DNA from: Diphasiastrum complanatum
Lineage: Eukaryota; Streptophyta; Lycopodiopsida; Lycopodiales; Lycopodiaceae
Direction: 5' to 3'
DNA length: 64,000 nt
Assembly: GCA_029204225.1 (NCBI GenBank)
Contig: CM055100.1
Location: forward strand, 31,386,149 to 31,450,148
The notes beneath the pieces were generated by a model. The model did not search any database. It saw nothing but the letters and a program-made list of their open reading frames with translations, and was not told the DNA's origin. Both the position numbers and the translations under genes were made by a program. Each line of letters begins with the position of its first letter. The first letter of the stretch is position 1. This document shows positions 13,016-23,444 of the stretch, one piece after another.

Positions 13016-14457
13016 TGGATTCTCAAAGTAAAGCCGGCCTTATCGCAGACAAGCTGAATGGATCCAATTATCATTTGTGAAAATTTAAGATGAAGACCTT
13101 GCTAATCGCCAATGAATTATTGGATGTTGTTACAGGTACAAAAGTAAAACCTGAAGACGACGACTCAAAGTGAAAATCGAAGGACGGAAAAGCTTTCGCA
13201 CTTATTATCCTCAATATATCAGATACACAGATTGGACACATAGCTGAAGCTAAAACATCAAGAGACGGTCATCCTGAACTCACTATATGACGTGAGGGAC
13301 GTAACTACTAAGTTACATCTACGAAGGAAATTCTTCACTTTCAAGATGTTTACTGGTGATTGTCTTCATAGTCACATTAACCAGTTTAAGAATCTCTTGC
13401 AACAGATGGCTGCTGTTGGATCAGTCATAGACGATCAAGACGCAATTATGACATTGCTTTCAAGCTTGCCCCATATGAGAACTGGGTGATGATCATATCG
13501 ACACACTCAGATTTAACTCTTACTAGAGTTATCACTATGTTGCTGCAAGAAGACAATAGGAGAAGTCAAGACACTTCGTCTACTTCCTCCTCTCAGGCTC
13601 TATATGTCAACAAAGGCTCTAAGCGATAGAAGCATAAAAGCTCCAAGAAGGCTGCAACGAATCAGAAACAGAATCAAAGTCAAGCACAATCATCAGATCC
13701 ACAATCGAAGAAGAAGATGTTTTGCAGATATTGCAAGCGCAATAACCATGAGATCAAGGATTGTCGAATTCTCCAAGCGAAGAACGCAGCCAAGCAACCT
13801 TATCAACAAGCAAACACAATTTCATCATCTCCCTTGGTTGAAGTGGACGAAGATCAAAGATCAAAGCACATTTTTGGATGATTCATGGTTTCAAGATTTT
13901 GGAGCCTCAACACATGACCAATCAAGGTGAGATCTTCAACTCCTACACGCCTTACAACATGAAGAAATTTGTTCATCTTGGTGACAATAGTACTCACATG
14001 ATTGAAGGTGAAGGTACTGTAAGATTGCGGTTCCAGCATGATCAATTCAAATTACTATCAATCTTATATGTTCCTAAACTCTCTACAAATATGTTATTAG
14101 TAAGTAGAATTACAGATTTAGGCCATAAGGTAGAATTTGAATTTGATCAATGCAAAATTGTTGATAGGAGTAATGAGATCCTTGCACTCGACAAGAGACA
14201 TCGTTACTTATATAAGTTGGCACATTGGTTTTTAGAGCCTAGTCAAGCCTTGAAAATCTCTGTTCTAGTCAATAAAGCATTACTATGGCATCACCGCTTA
14301 GGACACTTGAATTATGCATTTGTTTTGAACATGTCCAGACAATCCATGGTTCTTGATATCGACTATCCTTCTGGTAAGGTCGATCTCCCTATCTGTCATA
14401 GCTGCATCTTTGGAAAGCAGGCTAGAATTCCTTTTGGATCAAACCATAGGTTGTCGT
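13016..14457 (+). pseudogene. Copia gag, protease region and pre-integrase, truncated before the integrase core
   Basis: An ATG at 13016 opens a copia gag (LIADKLNGSNYH, then stop, then KFKMKTLLIANE). Gag continues with stops and frame changes through MFTGDCLHSHINQFKNLLQQ (about 13350) and LLSSLPHM. A CCHC knuckle is recognisable near 13720 (FCRYCKRNNHEIKDC in one frame). From 13878 a 193-codon frame gives GDNSTHMIEGEGTVRL, LYVPKLSTNMLLVS and WHHRLGHLN...CHSCIFGKQ, the GAG pre-integrase with its His-Cys zinc ligands. The protease D-S-G-A has become DFGAS, lacking the Ser-Gly pair. The sequence stops at FGSNHRLS, before the first integrase Asp, where unrelated LTR-like DNA begins. Confidence 0.75.
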
Positions 14458-15652
14458 AGAAGCGTGGGGTGTGTGACCGGCAGCGGAAGCTCGAAGCTTT
14501 GAGCGTAGGCCTGTAGGAACGGAAACGTAACAATTAGCAACGAAAATATTCAAGTAGAAGAATTCATACAAATTGCGCAAATGAACAACGCAGTAGTGAG
14601 ACAAAAATTGCACTATGATTAATATCAACAATGAGTACAATGGCTTAAAGTAATAACTTCAGCTTGCTGAGCGTGATAACGTTGGCTACAGAAAACTCTG
14701 ATTGAAAGAGAAATTCAATTGACTCTTACATAGCTTGATTTAGCTAATATATAGATTAACAAGTGTCCAGAGAAAAATATCTTATGCCTTAACTGCCATT
14801 TACTCCAATTTTGCATCTGTATAAAGTTGGTAACCGCTCTTAGGATATTTGTTTCTCTAGTTGTTTTAGGGTTGATGATAAGTTGGCGACGTTGGTCTGC
14901 CAATGTAGCAAAAACATGAAAAATCTGAAAAACCCGAAGGTGCCTTTAGACTGAAGGTATGCAAATCCCGAATGTGCCCTTAGACTTAAGGTATGTAAAT
15001 CACGAAGGCGCCCTTAGACTAAAGGCAACGAAGAAGGCAAAAAAGACAAAAAAGTCGAAAAGTGCCTTAGACTAAAGGTAGGGAAGAAGCCAAAGGTGGC
15101 TTAGACTATTGAGTGCTCCTGATAGGTTGCACAAACCTTGGTTATCAGTCTTTAAGGGAATGGACTCATTAACACATTGGTGGTAGGAACAGATTGGACG
15201 GATGGGTTGATGACGGTAGGGAAACATGATGAAGGCTTGGTGGAAGGGTGAAGGAACTGATAGTTCTTCAGGTCGACACATACAAGATGTCATCTAATCT
15301 TCTGTCTATGCCATTGTTGTTGAAGCTTCAACGAAAAAGCCAAAAAAGCCGAAGGTTTCTTTAAAATGGTTTCTAAGGCATTCTTGCCACTTTCTTGCTT
15401 TTTTCGCTAAGGTGCAAAAAAGCCGAAGGTGCCTAAAACATGGTTCCAAGGCATTCTGGTCACTTGGCCATTGTGTCGCATTTTTTGCTAAGGTGCGAAA
15501 AAGGCGAAGGTGCCTAAAAATGGTTAAGGCAAAAAGAATCTCAAAAGGAAAAAAAAAAAATGTGAAGGTCCGAAAACATGCAGTCGGCCTTCGATTTTCA
15601 GGATGCTCATTACTTGAACGATTTGTTTAAGATTGAGCATAAGAAATCTAAC
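14458..15652 (-). repeat. LTR-like segment of a minus-strand copia, with reiterated palindromic motifs
   Basis: On the minus strand a purine tract (TTAAGGGGG) is followed by TGTTAGATTTC near 15652, a typical 3' LTR start, directly after the copia RNase H tail. The distal end is taken at the junction with the previous element and is approximate. It contains four CCTTTAG/CTTAGACT...AAGG units at 14940-15100 and a ~95-bp imperfect tandem repeat (AAAAAGCCGAAGGTGCC...) at 15330-15530. Confidence 0.45.
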
Positions 15653-15890
15653 ACCCCCTTAATGTGGATCCTGAAAAACTTGGATCTTCAGATTCAACAT
15701 ATCATTAAATCTGAGATGTTGCTCCTTTGATAGAGCCTTTGTGAAGTAATCTGCTGCCATGTAGTTTATTCTGCATAAAACCAATGAGAGACCCCTGAGA
15801 ATTGCTGCCACAGCCACTGTGGAAACAATCAAGAATACTGACATTGCTCTGATTCCACTATTAGGCTTTGCGACATTTAATTTTCTCAAA
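15653..15890 (-). pseudogene. Copia RNase H C-terminus
   Basis: The minus-strand frame carries NYMAADYFTKALSKEQHLRF, the conserved A-D-x-F-T-K-A-L tail of copia RNase H, and ends just before the presumed polypurine tract. Upstream residues are not recognisable, so only the last 30 or so codons of pol survive. Confidence 0.65.
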
Positions 15891-16014
15891 AGGCCTAAAG
15901 GCCTTTTATTAACTTATAACTAATGAAATAACTATGCGATCATCGATTTGGACTTACTCTAACTTATTAACTATGATTAGGGTTGCCTTGGAATCCGTAA
16001 ACCCTCCAACATTG

Positions 16015-16535
16015 TAGTACATGGCATGAAAGACACCACGTGCTTGGTACAACCACTTTGATGACTATCTCCTATCTAGAGGCTTGACACACACTTCTTC
16101 GAATTTCAATCTTTACTACTTTGCTTGTGACTTTAGCATCATGCCGATTGATCTCATAATCACGTGTAATGATGTGACTTGATTAGTGTAATCAAGAATG
16201 ACCTATCCACCAGTTTTGACATGACTGATCTTGGTATAATGCACTATTGTCTGGGAGTGAAAATCTGGAAAAGACCCAATAGCATCACACTAACACAAAC
16301 AAACTACATGAATGAGATTATGAAGCGTTTCAAAATGTGTGACAACAAACTAGTGTCAGCACCTGTGGAGGTTGGTAAGAAACTATCTAATCAAGATGAG
16401 AGTGCGCTAATTGATGCTACCTTATTTCGTCAATTAGTTGGTTCACTAATTTATCGCACAACTACTCGTCTTGATATAAGTTACGTTGTTAGTGTTGTGA
16501 GTCAATTTATGGCTACTCCTAGGGAGATTCATTGA
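16015..16535 (+). pseudogene. Copia reverse transcriptase C-terminal fragment
   Basis: Starts in RAWYNHFDDYLLSRGL (the A-P-R-A-W-Y block). The YVDD region that should follow is replaced by degenerate sequence. From 16179 an open frame gives DLGIMHYCLGVKIW, RFKMCDNKLVSAPVE and LVGSLIYRTTTRLDISYVV, the connection between RT and RNase H. It ends at 16535 with a stop where H-W-K-A-A-K should follow. No LTRs are associated. Confidence 0.75.
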
Positions 16536-18261
16536 AAACTAGTGAAGATGATTTTTTGTTATATATGTACCCTTTAGTCTGTTTGTGAATCCAGTTCATA
16601 CAACTTTCTCTTGGGTATGTGGAGTGATCTCTCTTTCAGTTTATCCGAGTGTCTATTAATTGCTTGCAAATTAGATAACTATACTACTAGTAAGATTCTT
16701 GACACTAACCTCCTTATGAGATAATAATCTAAGACCAGTTCAAATGTGGGCATGACATCTATAATCCTCCTATGGCCTATTGATGTGTTTCATGTTCTGA
16801 ACCACTCTTGATTTCGTAATGATGAATGCTATCATGCTCAACTTTCTTGATAAGGGATGCTTAAATTGACTTGTGGCATGTAAATGGTAAAAGAGATATC
16901 CCACCTATATATAGGCATAGAACAAGTGGGTCCCATCAAGCACGATCCTGCCTAAGAAACGTGACCACCTAGGATGGTGACGTGTGGCACTCAAACATGT
17001 TGATAACCCCCCGACCCTTGTTCTACCCTTTGCGAGCCATCACTTAAGGGCGTACCGTTATGGTACATAACGAAAGAGCCACTAGTTTGTAGTTGCTAGC
17101 AAAGTATCTCATTGCTATGGGTTTTCGTAGAATGGATGCCCTTGTCCTCCATCTCCCTAACTTCACGTGCAAAGTTCTGAGACAATTTTCCTTTCAAACC
17201 TATGGCTCCAACATCAATCTTTGTATGATATTCCAAGTTGCTCTCAAAGTTCTCATGTAGGCCTCTAAAGTATGTCAACCTTCACTTTGTTTGGTTGAGG
17301 GGGAGGGCTTCGTTCTAGGAGATGTGAGATTAGTCACATTAGCTTTGCTTTTAGCAAGATTGGTGGTAACCGCTAGTAGTTCAAAGCTAGTGTGAAGATG
17401 AGTATCATGATGACAACAACACAAGCTTCTAAAGGAAGACTCATGAGGTTTTACTCAAAATGGGTATAAGATGACTGGTTGTTGATACATAGAGGGTCAA
17501 CTGTAGGAAAGGGTGGGGCTATATAAACCACTAGATCTGAATAGTGGGCATCTCTATAAAACATGCTCATTTTCATTTGTGGTGCTTCTTCGCCATATAT
17601 GTTGCCATCACTCCCCATCTCTTTGTTTACCTATCACAAATATTAAGGTGATTAAATACATCACTAGAAGCTTTGCCTTTGGTAAGGCATTCAAATCGTT
17701 AAAAAATAAAAAACACAGATTGCATTTTATGTGAATTAAAAAAATTTCATATTAATGCTCAAAGTGACCTAGGAGTGGCATCATAGCTTTTAACATATTG
17801 TCACAATAGCTTACGGTGATTGTGACAAAGCTAAAAACGGTCCCTAAATGTGAGGTTTTAAAATAAAGTTGGCCTATAAATGTGGGATGTGCATGGTGTA
17901 CGCAACGATATTAAACCTAAACAATACGGCTGAAACCAAACATAATGAAAGGGCTTAAAATAACATGAAAAATCTTGGGAATTTTATTTGCAATTTGCAT
18001 TATCTACCTTTTAAATTGCAGGGTATTTTTAAATTTTTTTTAACTTTGATATGACATGCATCGAGAAGATATTTTAAAGTCTAAAACTTAAGAAAGGTAT
18101 ATTTGCATGTGGGGTGTATGGGTGGCGTTGTTGATTGCCACCGAAAAGGTGTAAGTTGAAATAATGACTACTATGTAGTGACATCTAAGGAGCTTAGTTT
18201 CTTAAATGGCTTGGCCAAGTTGTATATATATTGAATAGAACAACCACTAGTTGCGTAGTAG
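16536..18261. other. No recognisable gene
   Basis: Mixed AT-rich DNA. A minus frame at 17096-17278 reads as a charged peptide without a known domain. Confidence 0.45.
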
Positions 18262-18570
18262 TAGTAATGTATGCAGAAGAATAGCTGATGCAGAAACGCG
18301 TGTAACGTTCTTAGACGAAGCATGCAACGTTGTTGATGCAAGTACTAGTACTCTGATCCCTCAAGGTAGAAGAAAAGTCAATCTGTATCACTTGAAATAT
18401 GCCTGCTTGCAGATCAAGTGCATTAGACTCATGATGATTCGCCAGATACTCTATGGCACAGGAGACTATGCCATATAAATTCAATGGCACTATATCAAGC
18501 AAGCCATCATGGAGCAATCACAGGGCTGAGCATCTCGAATGCAACCAGTTAAACGACATGTGAATGACCA
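18262..18570 (+). pseudogene. Isolated copia pre-integrase fragment
   Basis: The frame from about 18285 reads TRVTFLDEACNVVDAST and QGRRKVNLYHLK, matching the equivalent part of the copia at 55228-55490 (TNEACNVVDANTST, QGRRKGNLYHLK). The nucleotide match continues to about 18570 through a premature stop (18475). It is a 300-bp splinter with no other part of the element nearby. Confidence 0.7.
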
Positions 18571-18852
18571 AGATTCAGGGGTTAGTGCATTCTAAGAAAT
18601 TTATTTTTTTAATTAGATTAAATTAGATTGTTTTTTTATTTTTCCCATATGGGACCCACAAACCACCCCCCCCCCCGGGCGGGCGGCGAAAAAGAAAAAC
18701 ATAGGGGTGACCTTTCAAACGTAATTTTTTGATTAGCTGAAGGATGAAGAGGCCAATCCCTGGATGAGTGTGGAGTGTATTAGGGTTGTGATTGTTGGTT
18801 GTTTGGTACAAAGATTGATAGATAACGAGGGCAAGAGACAAGGCAGGCAGGC
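18571..18852 (+). other. Upstream region of the first paralogous exon
   Basis: Contains a C-rich run (18665-18678) with a GGGCGGGCGG stretch and AT-rich flanks. No promoter element can be named with confidence. Confidence 0.35.
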
Positions 18853-18917
18853 ATGGAGGGTAAGCGGCTTCAGTCCAAGGTGATTTCATCCTCTGCTGTT
18901 AATACCGGCGATCAAAG
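18853..18917 (+). CDS. Short first coding exon of an unrecognised gene, copy A
   Basis: ATG at 18853 opens 21 codons plus two bases (MEGKRLQSKVISSSAVNTGD...) up to a donor AAAG|GTGCGT at 18917/18918. The product is not recognised. It is called coding because a diverged copy at 25300 keeps the start codon, the frame, the same intron phase (2) and a matching donor, although the two differ by six bases in length, that is, two codons. The exon is short and basic, as for an N-terminal extension or transit region. Sequence after the donor is also shared between the copies, as an intron would be after duplication. Downstream exons were not found. Confidence 0.5.
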
Positions 18918-19260
18918 GTGCGTATATCTCTCTGTCCCTTTCCTTTCCTTTTCTTCTCACAGACTGTGGCTTCTCGATTTCTCAATTTGTCATAAGCTTG
19001 CCTGGTCTCTGCATCTCTACATTGGATGCTTCATGTAATCTCTAGCTCTAACCAAACATCCACCGTTGAGCATTAGGGTATTCGAAATCTACGTGAATTG
19101 AACCTTTACAATAAGACTTACCCAATGTAGGCCATGACAGTTAAGAGTGAAAGTAGATATTGGTGTTTGGAATCGGGGTAATGTGATTGCTTATTTGATG
19201 CACGATGGGAAAGGAAATGTGAATAGAACTATCAATATTTTGTATTTCCTTCCCCGGTAA
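18918..19260 (+). repeat. Intron-like sequence duplicated at 25359-25930 (copy A)
   Basis: Blocks such as TCTAGCTCTAACCAAACAT and GTGATTGCTTATTTGA have clear diverged equivalents after the second exon (TCTAGCTCTAACTAGACTT, TTCATTGCTTATTTGA), in the same order. The copies are much more diverged than the LTRs of the copia between them, so this duplication is older. Confidence 0.6.
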
Positions 19261-19782
19261 GAAAAATGTAATTGAACTTTTTGTGTCGCATCTGTTCAGC
19301 GAAAAGGCAGATGATATCTTTTGGAAGTTCCGCCTAATCTTTTCTTGGACTATGGGGATCTTCCTTAATAATCTATCTGATGAACCCGAGCAGCATTTTC
19401 TATTTCATGGAAGTACCATTGGATTAAGTGGTAAGTGACATTGCTGGTTCTCAACTTATGAAAGCTAAACTTTGACCTTGGACCTCCCACTTTATATTCA
19501 AATTTAAACCTTGTGGTGCCTCGTCCTCTCCAAAATCGATTCACTGATGCAAAGCTATTGCCAAACAACACAGACAGATTACAAACCATACAAAGAGTGC
19601 ACAAGCACATCAAATATACGTCATAAAATTGATGGAGAATGTCGATCTCTTATAAGTAGTTCATATAGCTATAAGGCATCAATTATTGTTCATGCTTGCT
19701 AAGGGACTTGTGTTTTATGGCTAGGTTAGCGCCCAACTGGTAAGACCAAATATTGCCTAGAGACTTGGTAAGATGTGTGCAA
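19261..19782. other. No recognisable gene
   Basis: AT-rich. It ends at the target-site duplication of the copia insertion. Confidence 0.5.
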
Positions 19783-19787
19783 TGTCC

Positions 19788-20178
19788 TGTTGAAATAAAT
19801 GCCTATTTTGCCCGTTTAAGGCTTGTATACTTGTAACTTGTAAGTTGTGCATAAGACATGGGGGTAAAACATTTATGTACATAGTACACCCCACTTGTGC
19901 TAATTAGGCAAGTGAATCAAGTAGGTTAAGGACCCATGTGGGTTCTAGAGCTAGAATTAGCAAGACACCACCTCTATACATAACATGCTATATGTAGCCC
20001 AAACTTTGGAGGGGTTTCCACGCCCTACTACACTTTGAATATTCATTCATGTTGGGTGAGCTTTGAAGTCCTCTCTCTCTTGCTTTTGTGTTCTACTCCA
20101 TAGCTGGTTTTCTGAAGCTTTCATAGTGTGCTTACTATGCTGTTATGATACTCCATAGCTAGGCCTTGGAATTTGACA
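19788..20178 (+). repeat. 5' LTR of the young copia
   Basis: TGTTGAAATAAATGCC...ATTTGACA. The R/U5 part contains CTCTCTCTCTTGCTTTTGTG. Promoter activity is expected within the LTR but no clear TATA box can be pinned down. Confidence 0.95.
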
Positions 20179-20190
20179 TGGTATTAGAGC
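20179..20190 (+). promoter_or_regulatory. Primer-binding site (TGGTATTAGAGC)
   Basis: It abuts the LTR and differs at one position from the standard TGGTATCAGAGC. Confidence 0.85.
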
Positions 20191-20600
20191 AGGTTATGTT
20201 GCCTGTGGTGTGGTGAAAGCTTGGACCTGTTTTTGATCAAATTCCTGCCATTCATGGAGAGCAGCTTACCTTTGAGGAGGGAGCACTTTTTGTAGGGGCA
20301 TCTGATCTCTGTGCTATCTGCATGGTTGGAGTACTTTGGCAAGGGGAGTACAGGGAGCCAAAAAGTTTCTAATTTGAGACAAAATTTTTTGAGTCTTTTT
20401 GGACAGCCAGGACTGTAGGAGGGCGCTTTCTACAGTGGGGACTTCAGTGAAAGTTCTGAGTGGATCTTGGACAAGGGCTAGGACAGCCATACAGGGGGAT
20501 AGTTTCAAATCCAGAAGCTGAGGGTTATTGAGCAAGTGGCTGCATACCCTAGTTGGGTGAAAACCCCAGTTTGCCTTTTGTGTTTTATTTCTATCCAGCT

Positions 20601-20990
20601 ATGTCTAGTCTTGCAGAGAGCATGCTGAGTGAAGCCAGCCGGCTTGATGGCACTAACTTTAGCATATGGAAATTCAAGATCAAGAACATTCTTGAAGACA
20701 AAGAATGTTGGAAGCTTGTGACAGGTGAGGAGCCTGTTCCAACATCTGAACTTGAACTTAAGGACTATATCAAGAGAGGGGAAAAGGCACACATAATCAT
20801 CAACATGTCAGTGAGGGATAATGTGATTCCTCTAATCAGGTCAGCCAAAGGGCCTGTGGATGCATGGCACATTCTTTGTGCATTGTATGAGACAGCAAGT
20901 ACAACCAGGTTTCTCTACTTGAAGAACAAGTTGTATACTCTCAGAATGGAGACTGGGGAGACAGTTACTGATCATCTTACTAAGATTTAG
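20601..20990 (+). CDS. gag: Copia gag, N-terminal part up to an in-frame TAG
   Basis: The first ATG in context (MSSLAESMLSEASRLDG) is at 20601; an upstream non-ATG opening is not needed. The product is the N-terminal half of copia gag, which forms the virus-like particle: LDGTNFSIWKFKIKNIL (the W-K-F-K-x-x-x-x-L block), then AHIIINMSVRDNVIPLI and LKNKLYTLRMETGETVTDHL, as in UBN2/DUF4219 gags. The frame runs into TAG at 20988-20990, then continues open in the same frame as the downstream ORF, so the stop is a single recent mutation (most simply CAG to TAG) or is read through. The first option is more likely. Confidence 0.9.
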   Translation: MSSLAESMLSEASRLDGTNFSIWKFKIKNILEDKECWKLVTGEEPVPTSELELKDYIKRGEKAHIIINMSVRDNVIPLIRSAKGPVDAWHILCALYETASTTRFLYLKNKLYTLRMETGETVTDHLTKI

Positions 20991-23444
20991 GATATTAGAT
21001 ATCAGCTTTCTGTACTTGGAGAGTCTATTGCTGACAAAGACTTGGTGCCAATAGTTCTGAATAGCTTGTCATATGCTTATCAGAACTTTGTGATGATGAT
21101 ATCAGTGAGAGAGAAGATCCCTACCTATGAAGAAGTCTATGGTCTCTTGTTACAGGAGGAGATGAGGAGAGTTAATCTCTCCAAGAGGGAAGATTCCCAG
21201 GAGCATGCCTTTGCTTCTAAGAAGAAGCAAAATCCAGTTAAGGATAAGAAGAAAGGTAAAGGCAAGAACAAAGGAACACCACAAACACTTGAGCAAGGAA
21301 TGGAGAACTTGCAGATGTCAGAAACACAACCCTCCTCGAATACTTCTTCCACACCTCGAAGGAAGGGGAATTGCAATTACTGTGGTAAATATGGACACGT
21401 TGCTTTTGAGTGCAGGAAGAAGCTTGCAGACCAAAAGAAGGGCACAAAGGAGCAAGGAGGAAATGTTGTTGAGAGTGTTGCAAGAGAGGAGCAGAGTGAC
21501 ATAAGGCAAGCTGAGTTATTCTTTGTTGCATTGGCTTCACAAGCTACAACAGGTGGTTGGTACATTGACTCAGGTGCTTCAAAGCACATGACCCCTCATA
21601 GGGATTGGTTTGATACCTTTGTGGGGATTAGTGATGGACAAGAGGTGTGCCTAGGTGACAACTCAACACACAAGGTCAAGGGAAAGGGCACAGTACCTGT
21701 AAAGCTTCCATCAGGAGAAGTCAAAGTCATTAAGAATGTCTTATATGTACCAGGACTTGCTAAAAATCTTCTTTCAGTAGGAGCTATCACTCAACAAAAT
21801 ATGAAAGTAGAATTTGATGCTACTTCTTGTCTTGTGTTGGACCTGAGTGATAATATGAAGGTTGTGGCCAAAGGATTGCAGGAAGATAATCTATACAGGT
21901 TATACACTTCTATCCCTAGTCAGCATGCTTATACAACAAAAGGAAGGGATGTGGATAGGTTGTGGCATGAGAGGTATGGACATCTTGGCTACCAAAGCAT
22001 GCAGGTGTTGAACCAGCATCATATGGTGCAGGGGCTTCGAGTTGTTAAGCCAAGCTCTTCAGTTTGCGAGGCTTGCGCTATGGGAAAACAGCAAAGACAT
22101 AAGTTTCCCAAGGAAAGCACCACCAGGGCAGCAGGCATACTTGACTTGATACATTCAGATTTGTGGGGGCCAACCCAAACAAAATCTGCAGGGGGGGCAT
22201 ATTACTTTATGACCTTTATTGATGACTTCTCACGCAAGATTTGGATTTATTTCTTGAAGTCAAAATCTGAAGCATTCAAGTACTTCTTGCATTTCAAAGC
22301 TTTGGTAGAAGAACATTCAGGAAAGAAGATAAAGATGCTCAGGTCAGACGGTGGTGGAGAGTTCATTAAGACAGAATTTGTGGAATTCTGCAAGGCCAAT
22401 GGGATCAAAAGGCAGCTTACAGCTCCTCATACCCCTCAGCAAAACGGCGTAGCAGAGAGAAAGAACCGAACTATTGTGGAGTGTGCAAGGTGCATGCTCA
22501 AGGCAAAGGGGTTGCCCAACTCTTTTTGGGGCGAGGCAATGCACACAGCAGTGTTTCTGTTGAATAGAAGTCCAACAAAAGCTGTGGAAGGCAAGACACC
22601 AGAAGAGGCATTTAGCGGCATTAAGCCCAAGGTAGGCGCTTTGCGAGTATTTGGTTGTACGGCCTATGCCCATATTCCCAAGGATAACAGGAAGAAGCTG
22701 GATGCAAAATCAGCAAAGAGTATTTTCGTGGGATACAGTGAAGAAAGCAAAGCTTACAGACTTTACGATCTTACTAGCAAGAAAAGGATCATAAGTCGAG
22801 ATGTGATCTTTGAAGAAGATCAAACGCCTCCTATAGAGGAACTTGAGATGGAGGATGGTACAAGTGAATTTGTGCCAATACTTGATGACCCACATCCATA
22901 TATTGGGGAGCCCCAGGATGATCATATGAGTGATCAAGAGGAAGAATCCGAGGAGGCTAGGAAGCGGAAGGAAAGGGGCAAATTTGTTGAGTCCTATTCA
23001 CCGTCTTCATCACCAACTGCAAGGAAGAAGTTTCCCAAGTGGTATTGGCAAATTGTGCAAGATGGTTTGATATTGGATGAGGAAGAGAGTAGCAATCCAG
23101 GGGCTAGGAGGTCTCAAAGGCAAGCCCAGCAGCATGAACACCAGGGGACAAACTATGCACTTATGACTACTATTTTGGATTCACAAGATCCACATACATT
23201 CGTTGAGGCAGCAGATGAGAAGGTATGGCAACATGCTATGCAAGAGGAGTACGACTCCATTCTCAAGAATGATACATGGGATTTGGTGAAGTTACCAAAA
23301 GGGAAGCGTCCTATTGGCTGTAAGTGGGTCTACAGGACCAAATACAAATCTGATGGGAGCATCGAAAAGCATAAGGCAAGGCTGGTTGCGAAGGCTATGC
23401 ACAGAAGGAGGGCTTGGACTATGATGAGACGTTTGCACCGGTAG
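20991..23444 (+). CDS. pol: Copia gag C-terminus, protease, integrase and start of reverse transcriptase
   Basis: Same frame as gag. In order: gag C-terminus (LVPIVLNSLSYAYQNFV), a CCHC zinc knuckle CNYCGKYGHVAFECRKK at about 21372, aspartic protease YIDSGASKHMT at about 21555, and the GAG-pre-integrase (GDNSTHKVKGKGTV, LWHERYGHLG, CEACAMGKQ). The integrase core follows with all three acidic residues in place: IHSDLWGP, RSDGGGEF and NGVAERKNRTI. Then comes the integrase C-terminal region and the opening of RT (NDTWDLVKLPKGKRPIGCKW, KHKARLVAK). Near 23393 one base of a G run is missing, so the frame goes into 17 unrelated codons and stops at 23444. The true continuation is in the next ORF. Confidence 0.93.
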   Translation, partial: DIRYQLSVLGESIADKDLVPIVLNSLSYAYQNFVMMISVREKIPTYEEVYGLLLQEEMRRVNLSKREDSQEHAFASKKKQNPVKDKKKGKGKNKGTPQTLEQGMENLQMSETQPSSNTSSTPRRKGNCNYCGKYGHVAFECRKKLADQKKGTKEQGGNVVESVAREEQSDIRQAELFFVALASQATTGGWYIDSGASKHMTPHRDWFDTFVGISDGQEVCLGDNSTHKVKGKGTVPVKLPSGEVKVIKNVLYVPGLAKNLLSVGAITQQNMKVEFDATSCLVLDLSDNMKVVAKGLQEDNLYRLYTSIPSQHAYTTKGRDVDRLWHERYGHLGYQSMQVLNQHHMVQGLRVVKPSSSVCEACAMGKQQRHKFPKESTTRAAGILDLIHSDLWGPTQTKSAGGAYYFMTFIDDFSRKIWIYFLKSKSEAFKYFLHFKALVEEHSGKKIKMLRSDGGGEFIKTEFVEFCKANGIKRQLTAPHTPQQNGVAERKNRTIVECARCMLKAKGLPNSFWGEAMHTAVFLLNRSPTKAVEGKTPEEAFSGIKPKVGALRVFGCTAYAHIPKDNRKKLDAKSAKSIFVGYSEESKAYRLYDLTSKKRIISRDVIFEEDQTPPIEELEMEDGTSEFVPILDDPHPYIGEPQDDHMSDQEEESEEARKRKERGKFVESYSPSSSPTARKKFPKWYWQIVQDGLILDEEESSNPGARRSQRQAQQHEHQGTNYALMTTILDSQDPHTFVEAADEKVWQHAMQEEYDSILKNDTWDLVKLPKGKRPIGCKWVYRTKYKSDGSIEKHKARLVAKAMHRRRAWTMMRRLHR

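Noticed and set aside
21137-22937. Minus-strand ORFs within the young copia
   Set aside because: Shadows of the gag-pol frame.
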